A DNA stretch of 64,000 bases, taken from Nonlabens dokdonensis DSW-6 (GTDB lineage: Bacteria; Bacteroidota; Bacteroidia; Flavobacteriales; Flavobacteriaceae). The stretch is taken from contig NC_020156.1 of the NCBI RefSeq assembly GCF_000332115.1, forward strand, positions 3,535,501 through 3,599,500. Direction: 5' to 3'. The notes beneath the pieces were generated by a model, which did no database searches, was not told where the DNA came from, and saw only the letters and a program-made list of their open reading frames with translations. Both the position numbers and the translations under genes were made by a program. Below are positions 17,574 through 25,624 of the stretch, piece after piece (the first letter of the stretch is position 1; each line of letters begins with the position of its first letter).

Positions 17574-18478
17574 AAATAGATTACAAAGTTATATGGATTG
17601 ACGATAAATTTGAAGAAGAAGAAAGTCCGTTCACAGACATTAAAGATTATTTGGTTGATTATTTAAAAACAGAACACTATTTCCAAGTAGATATTAAAAC
17701 ATTTGAAAATGTCGAAAATTTCAAGAAAGCCGTATTAAAAGATAATTTTGATTTAATAATCACCGATTATCATTTGAATGATGGTAAATTGGGGAGTGAA
17801 GTGATTGATTTCATTAGAAGAGAAAACAATATTGCTACTGAAATATTCTTCTATTCTGCGAAACAAGATTTAGGGGTTGACACCAAGTTAATTAACAATA
17901 ATAGAGTCACATTCTATACTTTAACTGGCAATAGTTATAGGGATTTGCGTAGTGAAATTAAAAACTTAATTGATTTAACATTGAGAAAATTCAACCATAT
18001 TGTAGCTATGAGAGGGATGATAATGCACGAAACCAGTAATCTAGATGAAAAAACTCTTGATATTGTTGGTAAATATTTTGAAAGAAAAACAGATCAAGAT
18101 ATTATTGATGCTTTATTTGGAGAAATAATTTCTTTTCACAAAAGAAAGTTAGGTGAAGCAGAAAACTTTAAAAAGAATTCAAGATTAGATAAGATTATTG
18201 GAGACCCAGTCTCATTTTCTGCTTTCCAAAGAGCAAATACTTTATCTAATATTATCGATAAGGAAGGTCTCGTGAATTTTATTGCTGACTATAAAAAGGA
18301 AATTCTATTAGTTAGGAATCAATTTGCACACGCAATATTAGATGAAGAAAAACAAGTATTTAGAACCAAAAAAGGTGAAGAGTTTAATGAAGACCTTTGT
18401 AAAAAAATTAGAAAAGACATTAACATACATATTGATAACATAAATGATTTAAGTTCACAATTAAAAGCCAACGCGTAA
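17570..18478 (+). CDS. Receiver-domain protein with C-terminal HEPN-like RNase motif
   Basis: 302 residues, overlapping the kinase gene by 4 bases. The N-terminal REC domain has the acidic pair Asp11-Asp12 (VIWIDD), phosphoacceptor Asp66 (LIITDYHL), Ser96 and Lys98 (FYSAK). The C-terminal half (about 130-300) is all-helical and has no HTH, so it is not a classic DNA-binding output. It contains RNQFAH (Arg249-His254), the R-N-x3-H signature of HEPN ribonucleases, and a second Arg-x4-His at 148-153 (RGMIMH). By position it is the likely phosphotransfer partner of the double-GHKL protein. RNase activity is inferred from one short motif and is not proved. Confidence 0.7.
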   Translation: MKIDYKVIWIDDKFEEEESPFTDIKDYLVDYLKTEHYFQVDIKTFENVENFKKAVLKDNFDLIITDYHLNDGKLGSEVIDFIRRENNIATEIFFYSAKQDLGVDTKLINNNRVTFYTLTGNSYRDLRSEIKNLIDLTLRKFNHIVAMRGMIMHETSNLDEKTLDIVGKYFERKTDQDIIDALFGEIISFHKRKLGEAENFKKNSRLDKIIGDPVSFSAFQRANTLSNIIDKEGLVNFIADYKKEILLVRNQFAHAILDEEKQVFRTKKGEEFNEDLCKKIRKDINIHIDNINDLSSQLKANA

Positions 18479-18716
18479 AGCCATACACATTTGCAATTCA
18501 CTACAGCCAACTCTACGCCAAAAATTGCAAAAGAGTATGTCTTGCCGACGCTAACATTTGAACTAAAAAAAATACATCGGATAACCGAGTTTGACTGACA
18601 ATCTGAACGTGGAAAGCACTATGCACAACAAAGTACTATGGTAAAAAATAAGTAAATCCTACTTTAAAATATCAGTAAAGAACTTCTGTTTAAATCTAGA
18701 TAAATAATTAGGATTT

Positions 18717-18732
18717 CACTTTCGCGAAAGCG
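18717..18732. repeat. Palindrome copy with one mismatch (CACTTTCGCGAAAGCG)
   Basis: Second base is A instead of G. Lies between convergent genes, just before the terminator at 18749. Confidence 0.85.
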
Positions 18733-18748
18733 AAATTATAGGAATACA

Positions 18749-18776
18749 AAAAACCACTGCGCAAACAGTGGTTTTT
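18749..18776. terminator. Bidirectional intrinsic terminator
   Basis: Stem AAACCACTG/CAGTGGTTT (18751-18759 with 18766-18774), A run before, T run after. It closes the aldehyde dehydrogenase transcript and would also stop readthrough from the receiver gene. Confidence 0.85.
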
Positions 18777-18800
18777 AAATTTTATAAATGCTGGCAAGGA

Positions 18801-20180
18801 CTAATCCAAAATATTAATAGCCTTAACATTTACAAATTCCTTTATACCAAAACCACCATGTTCTCTACCAAAACCTGAATCTTTCACTCCACCGAATGGC
18901 ATATCTACTTGAGCAAGTCCAAACGAATTGATAAACACCATTCCTGTATCAAAATGATCTTGTGCTAATTGTATGGCTTTATCCTCATTTTTAGAGAAGA
19001 TTCCGCCACCTAAACCGAAACGGCTATCGTTTGCAATGCGCATGGCATCTTCTTGATCTTTAGCTTTAATTAAGGAAGCTACTGGCCCAAAAAGCTCGTC
19101 GTCATAAGCTGGTTGTCCCGGTTTTACATTGCCCAAAACCGTAGATGGATAATAGTAACCATCACCATCTGGTAGCTGCCCACCACATAATATTTCGGCT
19201 CCTTTTTCTACACTTTCCTCCACTTGATTGTGTAATTTCTCTCTTAAATCTTTGCGAGCCATAGGACCTAACTGTGAAGTCTCATCCATTGGATCTCCAT
19301 GTTTAATATTGCTCATGCGTTCTACAAATCCTTTCTTGAATTCTTCGTAAACTGCATCTACTACGATAAAACGTTTTGCTGCAACACAGGTCTCTCCGTT
19401 ATTATAGATACGACCTCTTGTGCAAGTTTTTACAGCGTGATCAATATCGGCATCTTCTAATACTATGTAAGCATCATTACTACCTAGTTCTAAAACCGTT
19501 TTCTTAATGTTTTTACCAGCTTGCTCACCTATTTTTCTTCCTGCTCCAGCACTACCAGTAAATGTAACTCCACGAACTAAATCATGTTCGATAACTTTTT
19601 CACTCGTATCATGATCTATAATTAATACATTAAATAGATCTTTAGGTAGACCAGCTTCTTCATAAATCTCTTTGAGCTTAAGAGCAGATCCCGTAACATT
19701 CTCAGCATGTTTTAATAGGATTCCGTTACCTGCCATAAGATTTACGATAGAATAACGCACCACTTGATATGCAGGGAAGTTCCATGGTTGGATTCCATAA
19801 ATGACTCCTAGCGGTGAATAAGTTACTATTCCTTTACCTCCATCTTGAAGGTCTACATTTTCGTTAGCCAATTCTTTAGGACCGGTTGCTGCTGTATACT
19901 CACAAATACCAGCGCAAAGATCCAATTCTTGTTTACCATGTTTAAATAATTTACCCATTTCTTGGGTCATTAACTCGGCAAACTCATCTTTATGCTCTTT
20001 AAATTTCTCTCCTATCTTTTTAATAATGTCACCTCTTTTCTCAATAGGTAAAGCTTTCCATTCTTTAAATGCCTTATGACAGTTTTCTATTTCGGTCATG
20101 GTTTGCTCCTGAGACATTAAATCATAAGATTTAATTTCTTGCTCGGTTGCTGGATTGATAGTTGTTATCTGGTTGCTCAT
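18801..20180 (-). CDS. Aldehyde dehydrogenase, probably NAD(P)-dependent succinate-semialdehyde dehydrogenase
   Basis: 459 residues, aldehyde dehydrogenase superfamily. General-base Glu231 in LELGSND and catalytic Cys265 in NNGETCVAAKR; the cofactor-binding segment is FTGSAGAGRKIGEQAG. The length and the ETCVAAKR context fit the short succinate-semialdehyde dehydrogenase (Sad/GabD-like) group. The substrate is inferred from family resemblance only. Single gene, with a terminator directly downstream. Confidence 0.9.
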   Translation of the reverse strand: MSNQITTINPATEQEIKSYDLMSQEQTMTEIENCHKAFKEWKALPIEKRGDIIKKIGEKFKEHKDEFAELMTQEMGKLFKHGKQELDLCAGICEYTAATGPKELANENVDLQDGGKGIVTYSPLGVIYGIQPWNFPAYQVVRYSIVNLMAGNGILLKHAENVTGSALKLKEIYEEAGLPKDLFNVLIIDHDTSEKVIEHDLVRGVTFTGSAGAGRKIGEQAGKNIKKTVLELGSNDAYIVLEDADIDHAVKTCTRGRIYNNGETCVAAKRFIVVDAVYEEFKKGFVERMSNIKHGDPMDETSQLGPMARKDLREKLHNQVEESVEKGAEILCGGQLPDGDGYYYPSTVLGNVKPGQPAYDDELFGPVASLIKAKDQEDAMRIANDSRFGLGGGIFSKNEDKAIQLAQDHFDTGMVFINSFGLAQVDMPFGGVKDSGFGREHGGFGIKEFVNVKAINILD

Positions 20181-20472
20181 AATATTTTTTATTTGAATAT
20201 AGGCACATCATCGACGCCTTACCGTTAATTATATAAGAAGAGTTGAGTATCTATAAATTATTTAACTTGCTCTTATACAACTATTAACAATTAAGCAATA
20301 CAATCGTTAAATAATTAGATCGCAATTTAATTCCATCAATAGGAATGTGGATAAAAGTCCATCCTAATTTCAAGAATTTTAGATAATACGATTGTTGAAA
20401 TAATCTAATAGGTATTTTTTGTTACCTTTAATTACTTGATTTACAGCTTTTATTATTTTAAAAACACTTGAC

Positions 20473-20997
20473 ATGTTTAAAAACACCTTAACCTTCATCT
20501 TATTACTTTTTACTTTTTCAACTATTTCTGGTCAGAATTTAGAAGAGCTGAAAAAAACCGCGTTACGGGATTGTAAAATAACGGTACAATCTACCTTAAA
20601 TGAAGATTTTAAAACACTTTTAAAATATACTCATCCAGCAATACTAGAAGCTGCTGGTGGAGCTTCTGTTATGGAAGAGTACTTAAAAACTACATTTGCT
20701 CAAATGAAAGAAGGAGGCTTTAAATATGTAAAATGTGAAACTCAATTTGTATCAGATGTTGTTCAAGAACAAGGAGAGTACCGTTGTTATCTTAGAGTGT
20801 ACAATGAAATGATAATGAATAATAAAAGAATAAAATCAAATTCTCACATGTTAGGGTTCTATCTGGAAGATGCAAAAAAGTGGGTTTTTGTAGAAGCAAA
20901 AGAAATGAAAGAGAATGGCTCTATCATCAATTATTTTCCTGATTTTAAAACCAACTTAAAGATTCCTGAAAACACAATGGAAATTGTCGATGAATAA
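20473..20997 (+). CDS. Secreted hypothetical protein
   Basis: 174 residues with a clear signal peptide (MFKNTLTFILLLFTFSTISGQ). The mature domain has TLNEDFKTLLKYTHPAILEAAGG near the start and CYLRVYNEMIM later, giving the impression of a small helix-plus-sheet domain of NTF2-like size. That is only an impression; no family is recognised. It stands alone, with a palindrome between it and the convergent rnz operon. Confidence 0.65.
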   Translation: MFKNTLTFILLLFTFSTISGQNLEELKKTALRDCKITVQSTLNEDFKTLLKYTHPAILEAAGGASVMEEYLKTTFAQMKEGGFKYVKCETQFVSDVVQEQGEYRCYLRVYNEMIMNNKRIKSNSHMLGFYLEDAKKWVFVEAKEMKENGSIINYFPDFKTNLKIPENTMEIVDE

Positions 20998-21049
20998 AAA
21001 TACTTGACCTTTTTTTACTATTAGTTATAGATAGGATTGGAATTGATCT

Positions 21050-21065
21050 CGCTTTCGCGAAAGCG
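21050..21065. repeat. CGCTTTCGCGAAAGCG palindrome
   Basis: Exact copy between the convergent secreted-protein gene and rnz, 60 bases beyond the rnz stop. Confidence 0.95.
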
Positions 21066-21124
21066 GGACCAAAATTATCTACACGATCCTTTTTTACTTA
21101 GAAGCCAACAAAATTTATAGTGTC

Positions 21125-22030
21125 TTAAAATTCAAATACCTTTCCATCCATAGCAAGCTCTGTTTTTTCAAAAACTTCCTGAGCCTCTTTCCTAAACAAT
21201 TCATAATCACCATAACGAGAGGAATAGTGACCTAATATAAGAGTTCCTACAGTTGCTTTTTTAGCAATTTTTGCAGCCTGCTCTGCTGTGCTGTGTTTTG
21301 TTTTCTCGCATAAATGCTCGTGCGATTTAAGAAAAGTACTCTCATGGTATAACGCTGTAACATCAGTAATTTGTGGTACAATATCTTCTTTATAAACCGT
21401 ATCGCTACAAAATGCATAACTTTTAGGTTGATCGCCATCCGTCGTGAGTTCGGTATTTGGAATTACTTCACCGTTCTCCTTTACATAATCGTGACCTTGC
21501 TTGATTTTGCGATAATAAGCTTTCTCGATTTCATATTCTTGACAGGCTACAATATCTAAATGCCTATCGCCAGGTTTTTCCTGAAAAAGAAATCCATGAG
21601 TAAATATGCGGTGTTCTAGCGGTATAGTCGTTACTTGTAATGAATCATCCTCTAAAAGTATTTGTGGAGTGTTGATCTCGCTTTCGCGAAAGCGTAAACT
21701 AAAAGATGTGTAAACACCAGCCAATTTTAACTGAATTAGTATAAGTTCTTTGATGCCTTTGGGACCGTAGATCGTTAAATCAGCATCACGACTCAATAGA
21801 CAGAATGTTGAAATTAACCCAATCAGGCCGTAAACGTGATCGCCATGTAAATGCGAGATAAAAATGTGCTTGATGCGAGCAAACTTCACTCTATTTTTAC
21901 GTAAAGCCATTTGCGTGCCTTCACCACAATCTATCAGAAATAAATGTCCTTTCATTTCTAAAATTTGAGCGGTAGGTCTCGCATTATCTCGAGGCGTTGC
22001 ACTATGACAACCAAGTATAGTTAGTTTCAA
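21125..22030 (-). CDS. rnz: Ribonuclease Z (tRNA 3' processing)
   Basis: 301 residues, metallo-beta-lactamase fold. The zinc motif HLHGDH is at residues 60-65. Further family signatures are the N-terminal LTILGCHSATPRDNARPTAQ, the region around ALYHEST and the late histidine in LILGHYSSRY. It removes 3' trailers from tRNA precursors. Last gene of the pyrR-pyrB-STAS-rnz run, 55 bases after the STAS-like gene. It carries an exact CGCTTTCGCGAAAGCG palindrome (21679-21694) read as Arg-Phe-Arg-Glu-Ser. Confidence 0.95.
   Translation of the reverse strand: MKLTILGCHSATPRDNARPTAQILEMKGHLFLIDCGEGTQMALRKNRVKFARIKHIFISHLHGDHVYGLIGLISTFCLLSRDADLTIYGPKGIKELILIQLKLAGVYTSFSLRFRESEINTPQILLEDDSLQVTTIPLEHRIFTHGFLFQEKPGDRHLDIVACQEYEIEKAYYRKIKQGHDYVKENGEVIPNTELTTDGDQPKSYAFCSDTVYKEDIVPQITDVTALYHESTFLKSHEHLCEKTKHSTAEQAAKIAKKATVGTLILGHYSSRYGDYELFRKEAQEVFEKTELAMDGKVFEF
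21679..21694. repeat. CGCTTTCGCGAAAGCG palindrome inside rnz
   Basis: Exact copy, translated as RFRES in RNase Z, a frame different from the copy in purL. Confidence 0.95.
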
Positions 22031-22085
22031 AGAATGTAGGTTTGGATTATAAAGTACGGTTAGAATAGGTGTTTAAAATTTGACT

Positions 22086-22418
22086 TTAAAAGCCTAATTC
22101 TCGTTCCATATCTTCCATAGAAATAACATCTGTTGCCTCATGCACCGTAGGCACAACAAGTAATTCATCAGGGATTTCATCTCTTGATAACGCCGTGTTT
22201 ACTAATACAAAAGACTGTTTTGTAGCTCGATGTTTATTGCTCAACTCAAGAAATGAAATAAGATCCATCAAGGAAGCTTCTTCATACTTTAGTAAGTCCA
22301 CGATCAAATTCTTACCTTTAAATTGATCATAAATACGAGATAAAAAAGATGCGAAATCTTGAATATCGTCTTTTTCGTCTTTTAACAGCGTATAGTTATC
22401 GTGTTGTTCACTAATCAT
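22086..22418 (-). CDS. Small STAS-like protein
   Basis: 110 residues. The pattern of alternating beta strand (NLIVDLLKY), helix (SLMDLISFLELSNKHR), strand (QSFVLVN) and a final helix (VHEATDVISMEDMERELGF) fits a STAS/anti-sigma-antagonist fold. The usual phosphorylatable serine region is not obvious. Its start overlaps the pyrB stop by 8 bases and rnz follows, so it is fully embedded in the operon. Its link to tRNA processing or pyrimidine synthesis is unknown. Confidence 0.65.
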   Translation of the reverse strand: MISEQHDNYTLLKDEKDDIQDFASFLSRIYDQFKGKNLIVDLLKYEEASLMDLISFLELSNKHRATKQSFVLVNTALSRDEIPDELLVVPTVHEATDVISMEDMERELGF

Positions 22419-23346
22419 TTCTTCTAATTTTTGCGGCTATTAAATATAAAACTGCCATTCTTATAGCAACACCGTTTTCTACCTGATTAAGAATAATTGC
22501 TTGATCAGAATCGGCTACATCGCTTGTAATTTCTACACCTCTGTTAATAGGTCCTGGATGCATGATTACGATATCTTTGTTGAGACTATTCAACAATTCC
22601 ATATTTACTCCATATTGCTGCACATACTCTCGTACGCTAGGAAAATAGGAAATATCCATACGCTCATTTTGCACACGTAACATATTTGCTACGTCACACC
22701 ATTCCAAAGCTTTTTTAAGATTGAGTTCCACCTTGACACCCAAAGATTCTATATGTTTAGGTAATAGCGTTGCTGGTCCACAAACCATGACTTCTGCCCC
22801 TAATTTTTTGAGGCAGTAAATATTTGATAAGGCTACGCGGCTGTGTAAAATATCACCAACGATCACTACTTTCTTACCTTTTAAGTCACCCAGCTTTTCT
22901 CTAATGGAATAACTATCTAGTAAAGCTTGAGTAGGATGTTCATGAGCTCCATCTCCTGCGTTTACTATTCTTGCATCCACGTGTTTAGAAAGAAACACTC
23001 CAGCTCCAGGATGTGGATGACGCATTACTACTAGATCTACCTTCATGGCTAAAATATTATTGACCGTGTCGACTAATGTTTCTCCTTTTTTGACAGAGCT
23101 TTGAGCAGCGCTAAAATTGATAACATCTGCACTGAGACGCTTTTCTGCAAGTTCAAAGGATAATTTAGTTCTAGTAGAATTCTCAAAAAAGAGGTTTGCT
23201 ATGGTGATGTCTCTAAGTGAAGGTACTTTTTTTATGGGTCTATTAATAACCTCCTTAAACTGATCGGCAGTTTTGTGAATTAAATGAATATCATCTACGG
23301 TGAGGTATTTAATTCCTAAAAGATTATCAACGCTCAATTCACTCAT
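22411..23346 (-). CDS. pyrB: Aspartate carbamoyltransferase catalytic subunit
   Basis: 311 residues; first committed step of pyrimidine synthesis. The carbamoyl-phosphate motif is FFENSTRTK (Ser57-Thr60), with MRHPHPGAG, DGAHEHPTQALLD and HPGPINRGVE following as in known ATCases. No regulatory subunit (pyrI) is nearby. Start overlaps the pyrR stop by 4 bases. Control is probably through PyrR in the same operon. Confidence 0.97.
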   Translation of the reverse strand: MSELSVDNLLGIKYLTVDDIHLIHKTADQFKEVINRPIKKVPSLRDITIANLFFENSTRTKLSFELAEKRLSADVINFSAAQSSVKKGETLVDTVNNILAMKVDLVVMRHPHPGAGVFLSKHVDARIVNAGDGAHEHPTQALLDSYSIREKLGDLKGKKVVIVGDILHSRVALSNIYCLKKLGAEVMVCGPATLLPKHIESLGVKVELNLKKALEWCDVANMLRVQNERMDISYFPSVREYVQQYGVNMELLNSLNKDIVIMHPGPINRGVEITSDVADSDQAIILNQVENGVAIRMAVLYLIAAKIRRND

Positions 23347-23891
23347 GAGTCTGTATTTTTTAAAAGATAAACTGCGTCTTCACCTCCATTTTCTTTCCAC
23401 AACACCTTTACTTTTTGATTATTGATAGCATCTACTTGTCTACCATTATAATCTGGCTGAATAGGTAAATGCCTGGAGAACCTTCTATCTATAAGGGTTA
23501 ACAACTCTATTGTGTCTGGCCTACCGAAGGATTGTAAAGCAGTTAAAGCTGCACGAATACTTCTTCCTGTATATAAAACATCATCTACAATAACGACGCG
23601 CTTATTCTCAACGAGGAAATTAATTTCGGTAGAGTTTGCTTTAAGCGGTTCTTCATTCCTTCTAAAATCATCTCTGTAAAAAGTGATATCCAACAAACCT
23701 GTTTCTAAGTTCTTGATCTTATAAGAGTTTTGTAGAATAACAGTTAATCGTTGTAATAAAAAACTACCTCTAGGTTGCAGTCCTATTAATGCTGTATTTT
23801 CAAAAGAATCGTGATTTTCAATTAATTGACAAGCTAGTCTATGAAGTATAATTTCTAGAGCTGCGGCATCGAGAAGTAATTTTTGACTCAT
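23343..23891 (-). CDS. pyrR: PyrR pyrimidine regulator / uracil phosphoribosyltransferase
   Basis: 182 residues, type I phosphoribosyltransferase fold with the PRPP loop VVIVDDVLYTGRS (residues 99-111). In Gram-positive bacteria PyrR attenuates pyr mRNA in response to UMP. No pyr-type attenuator could be recognised in the short leader here, so its mode of action is open. First gene of the operon, driven by the promoter at 23945-23952. Confidence 0.93.
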   Translation of the reverse strand: MSQKLLLDAAALEIILHRLACQLIENHDSFENTALIGLQPRGSFLLQRLTVILQNSYKIKNLETGLLDITFYRDDFRRNEEPLKANSTEINFLVENKRVVIVDDVLYTGRSIRAALTALQSFGRPDTIELLTLIDRRFSRHLPIQPDYNGRQVDAINNQKVKVLWKENGGEDAVYLLKNTDS

Positions 23892-23944
23892 TAATCCTAT
23901 TTATGTTTTTAAAAAAGGTATTAACTTTAATTGTGCTTTCAGAG

Positions 23945-23952
23945 CAAAGATA
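23945..23952 (-). promoter_or_regulatory. -7 promoter element TATCTTTG of the pyrR operon
   Basis: TAnnTTTG on the minus strand, about 54 bases upstream of the pyrR ATG. Confidence 0.55.
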
Positions 23953-23990
23953 AGTATTTTGCTTTGCGATAATCATGAATCATCTATTTA

Positions 23991-24425
23991 ATGAAATTAA
24001 AAAGACTTTGTAGAATATTTCTTATCCTATTGCCCATAATTATGATTTCCTGGCAAGTTTATGCAAGTAACTTTCAGAATCTTACAAGATGGAAAGGCTG
24101 TGGTTATGGCATGTACACGGACAGTCATGGAGAATACCGCGCTATTGTTTACCGATTAAAAGGCACAGATTCTCTACTTCAGGTCTTCCCTTTAAAAAAA
24201 GAAGCTTACCATAAACTTAGTGAAGATGATCAATCTCTTTATTTTAATTCTGGAAAAACTCTAAGAGTGGCAAGTTTCTATCCAGAGTGGTATGAGGAAG
24301 ATTTGAAAGAAAATCCTTGGGTTTCTATATTTTTAGAACAAGAAGGAAATTTAGAGATTCATAGAACCGACCTAGATATTGATGAAAAAGAAGCTCGATC
24401 TGTAAAAGTGTATAGTTATGAATAG
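23991..24425 (+). CDS. Membrane-anchored protein of unknown function
   Basis: 144 residues: one N-terminal membrane helix (CRIFLILLPIIMISWQVYA), then an exported domain starting WKGCGYGMYTDSHGEY. No family is firmly recognised. The stop lies inside the start of the following multi-pass membrane gene (8-base overlap), so the two proteins are made together and probably act together. Confidence 0.65.
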   Translation: MKLKRLCRIFLILLPIIMISWQVYASNFQNLTRWKGCGYGMYTDSHGEYRAIVYRLKGTDSLLQVFPLKKEAYHKLSEDDQSLYFNSGKTLRVASFYPEWYEEDLKENPWVSIFLEQEGNLEIHRTDLDIDEKEARSVKVYSYE

Positions 24426-25242
24426 AATACTATCCTACTTGAATAGAATGGACATAATGAAGATGTATCACTTCTTTATATTTTTATTTTTCTTGAGCAC
24501 TTCTTTAAAAGCACCATTAATTAAAGGTCCTATAGTTGCTCTTGCATTTGTTAATTTAATCTTTGAAAATAAAAAGTTAGAAAAATATAGCATTTTATTT
24601 TATGCTTTAAATTTTCTAGGAAGCTGGTACATGAGTTACTATCAAATGGCTAATCACAGGAGTTTACTGGGCATATTCACCTTATATATGGTTTATCGAT
24701 TATGGTTTAAGGACAAAGAATGGAATTTCCCTTTTTACATCTTATCCTTAATCATCATTGTAGCTACGATTCAAAAAGGTTTGAGCGCCTATTTCATGAA
24801 TGGTAACCTGATTGGAGAGTTATTCTTGAGCGGTACTAGTTTTCCACAAATAGGTATTCTCATTGATCCTAATTTTAGTGAAAATGCTCAATATTTTAAT
24901 GATCATTTTCATGAGGTAAAATATTCTCATCAAACTGTACCATTGCTCATCAGTGATAACACGGTTCAGTTTTCTAAAATATTCACCTGGTTCGTCTTAA
25001 TTAGCGAGATAGCCTTATCTGTTGCTATGGTGGTACTTTCACAAACTAAAAAATACTATGCTATTTTTTTCTTTGTCATAGGAACGGCTCTATTTAGAAG
25101 TGAATTCGGTTTCTTTTCTATCCTAATTCTCATCTCATGTTCTGATACAAAAATCCAAAACACTAGAATTCAACAATTGCTAAAAATACTCTTTCTCCTA
25201 TTAGTAAGTATATTTTGCTATATTGATTATACTAGGTTTTAA
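24418..25242 (+). CDS. Multi-pass integral membrane protein
   Basis: 274 residues with about six to eight hydrophobic segments (for example FFIFLFFLSTSLKAPL, FYILSLIIIVATI, FTWFVLISEIALSVAMVVL, ILFLLLVSIFCYI). Layout and the upstream partner resemble HTTM/gamma-carboxylase-like membrane proteins of Bacteroidota, but no catalytic motif can be pointed out. Two possible starts exist (24418 and the in-frame ATG at 24448); the first is used because it keeps the coupling with the upstream gene. A MITE copy follows its stop by 24 bases. Confidence 0.65.
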   Translation: MNRILSYLNRMDIMKMYHFFIFLFFLSTSLKAPLIKGPIVALAFVNLIFENKKLEKYSILFYALNFLGSWYMSYYQMANHRSLLGIFTLYMVYRLWFKDKEWNFPFYILSLIIIVATIQKGLSAYFMNGNLIGELFLSGTSFPQIGILIDPNFSENAQYFNDHFHEVKYSHQTVPLLISDNTVQFSKIFTWFVLISEIALSVAMVVLSQTKKYYAIFFFVIGTALFRSEFGFFSILILISCSDTKIQNTRIQQLLKILFLLLVSIFCYIDYTRF

Positions 25243-25266
25243 ACCCTTTAAAAAACATTGTAAATA

Positions 25267-25492
25267 ACGTGAGTCCGACGTTATAAAGGTTTATATTCAA
25301 TAAGTTAGTTTGATTTTTATTTTTATAATAAATAGAATTGAATTCTTTCAACGGTTTGGGACGTTCAACCACTCCTGATTGCATCGTCGCAGGTGCGACG
25401 AGGTCAATCTGTCCTCGCCTTTTCCAAAGCGAGGAGTTAAATATCAATATTTTAAACTTTAAATGTCAAGTATTCTTATATCGAACTCACGA
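25267..25492. mobile_element. MITE-like inverted-repeat element, copy 2
   Basis: 226 bp, same length as copy 1 and nearly identical in the central 150 bases. Ends are ACGTGAGTCCGA and TCGAACTCACGA, slightly decayed. The flanks share the direct repeat TAAATA (25261-25266 and 25493-25498). Copy 1 also has TAAATA on both sides, so the element either prefers TAAATA-type targets or carries that sequence with it. Position: just after the membrane protein gene and before the rpsA terminator. No coding capacity. Confidence 0.8.
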
Positions 25493-25569
25493 TAAATACT
25501 TAATTAGTTATCTACAGTTGTAAGATTAGAACTGGTATTATATATCAACTAAAATTCTACAAAATAAAA

Positions 25570-25599
25570 AATCCCTTATCAAATAAATGATAAGGGATT
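25570..25599 (-). terminator. Terminator of rpsA
   Basis: 12-bp perfect stem AATCCCTTATCA/TGATAAGGGATT with a 6-base loop, followed on the minus strand by a T run; 26 bases after the rpsA stop. Confidence 0.85.
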
Positions 25600-25624
25600 C
25601 TTTCTATATTAAAATGAGTTGGGC

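Larger units (their letters stand above)
18479..18800. other. Intergenic stretch after the methyltransferase operon
   Basis: 322 bases with no gene seen. It contains the one-mismatch palindrome copy at 18717-18732 and a bidirectional terminator at 18749-18776. No direct repeat matching the left flank of the operon was found by eye, and no integrase or tRNA is next to it. Confidence 0.5.

Noticed and set aside
25232..25523. Two open frames of 61-71 codons across the second MITE
   Set aside because: They read through terminal inverted repeats on opposite strands, differ between the two MITE copies and match nothing known.
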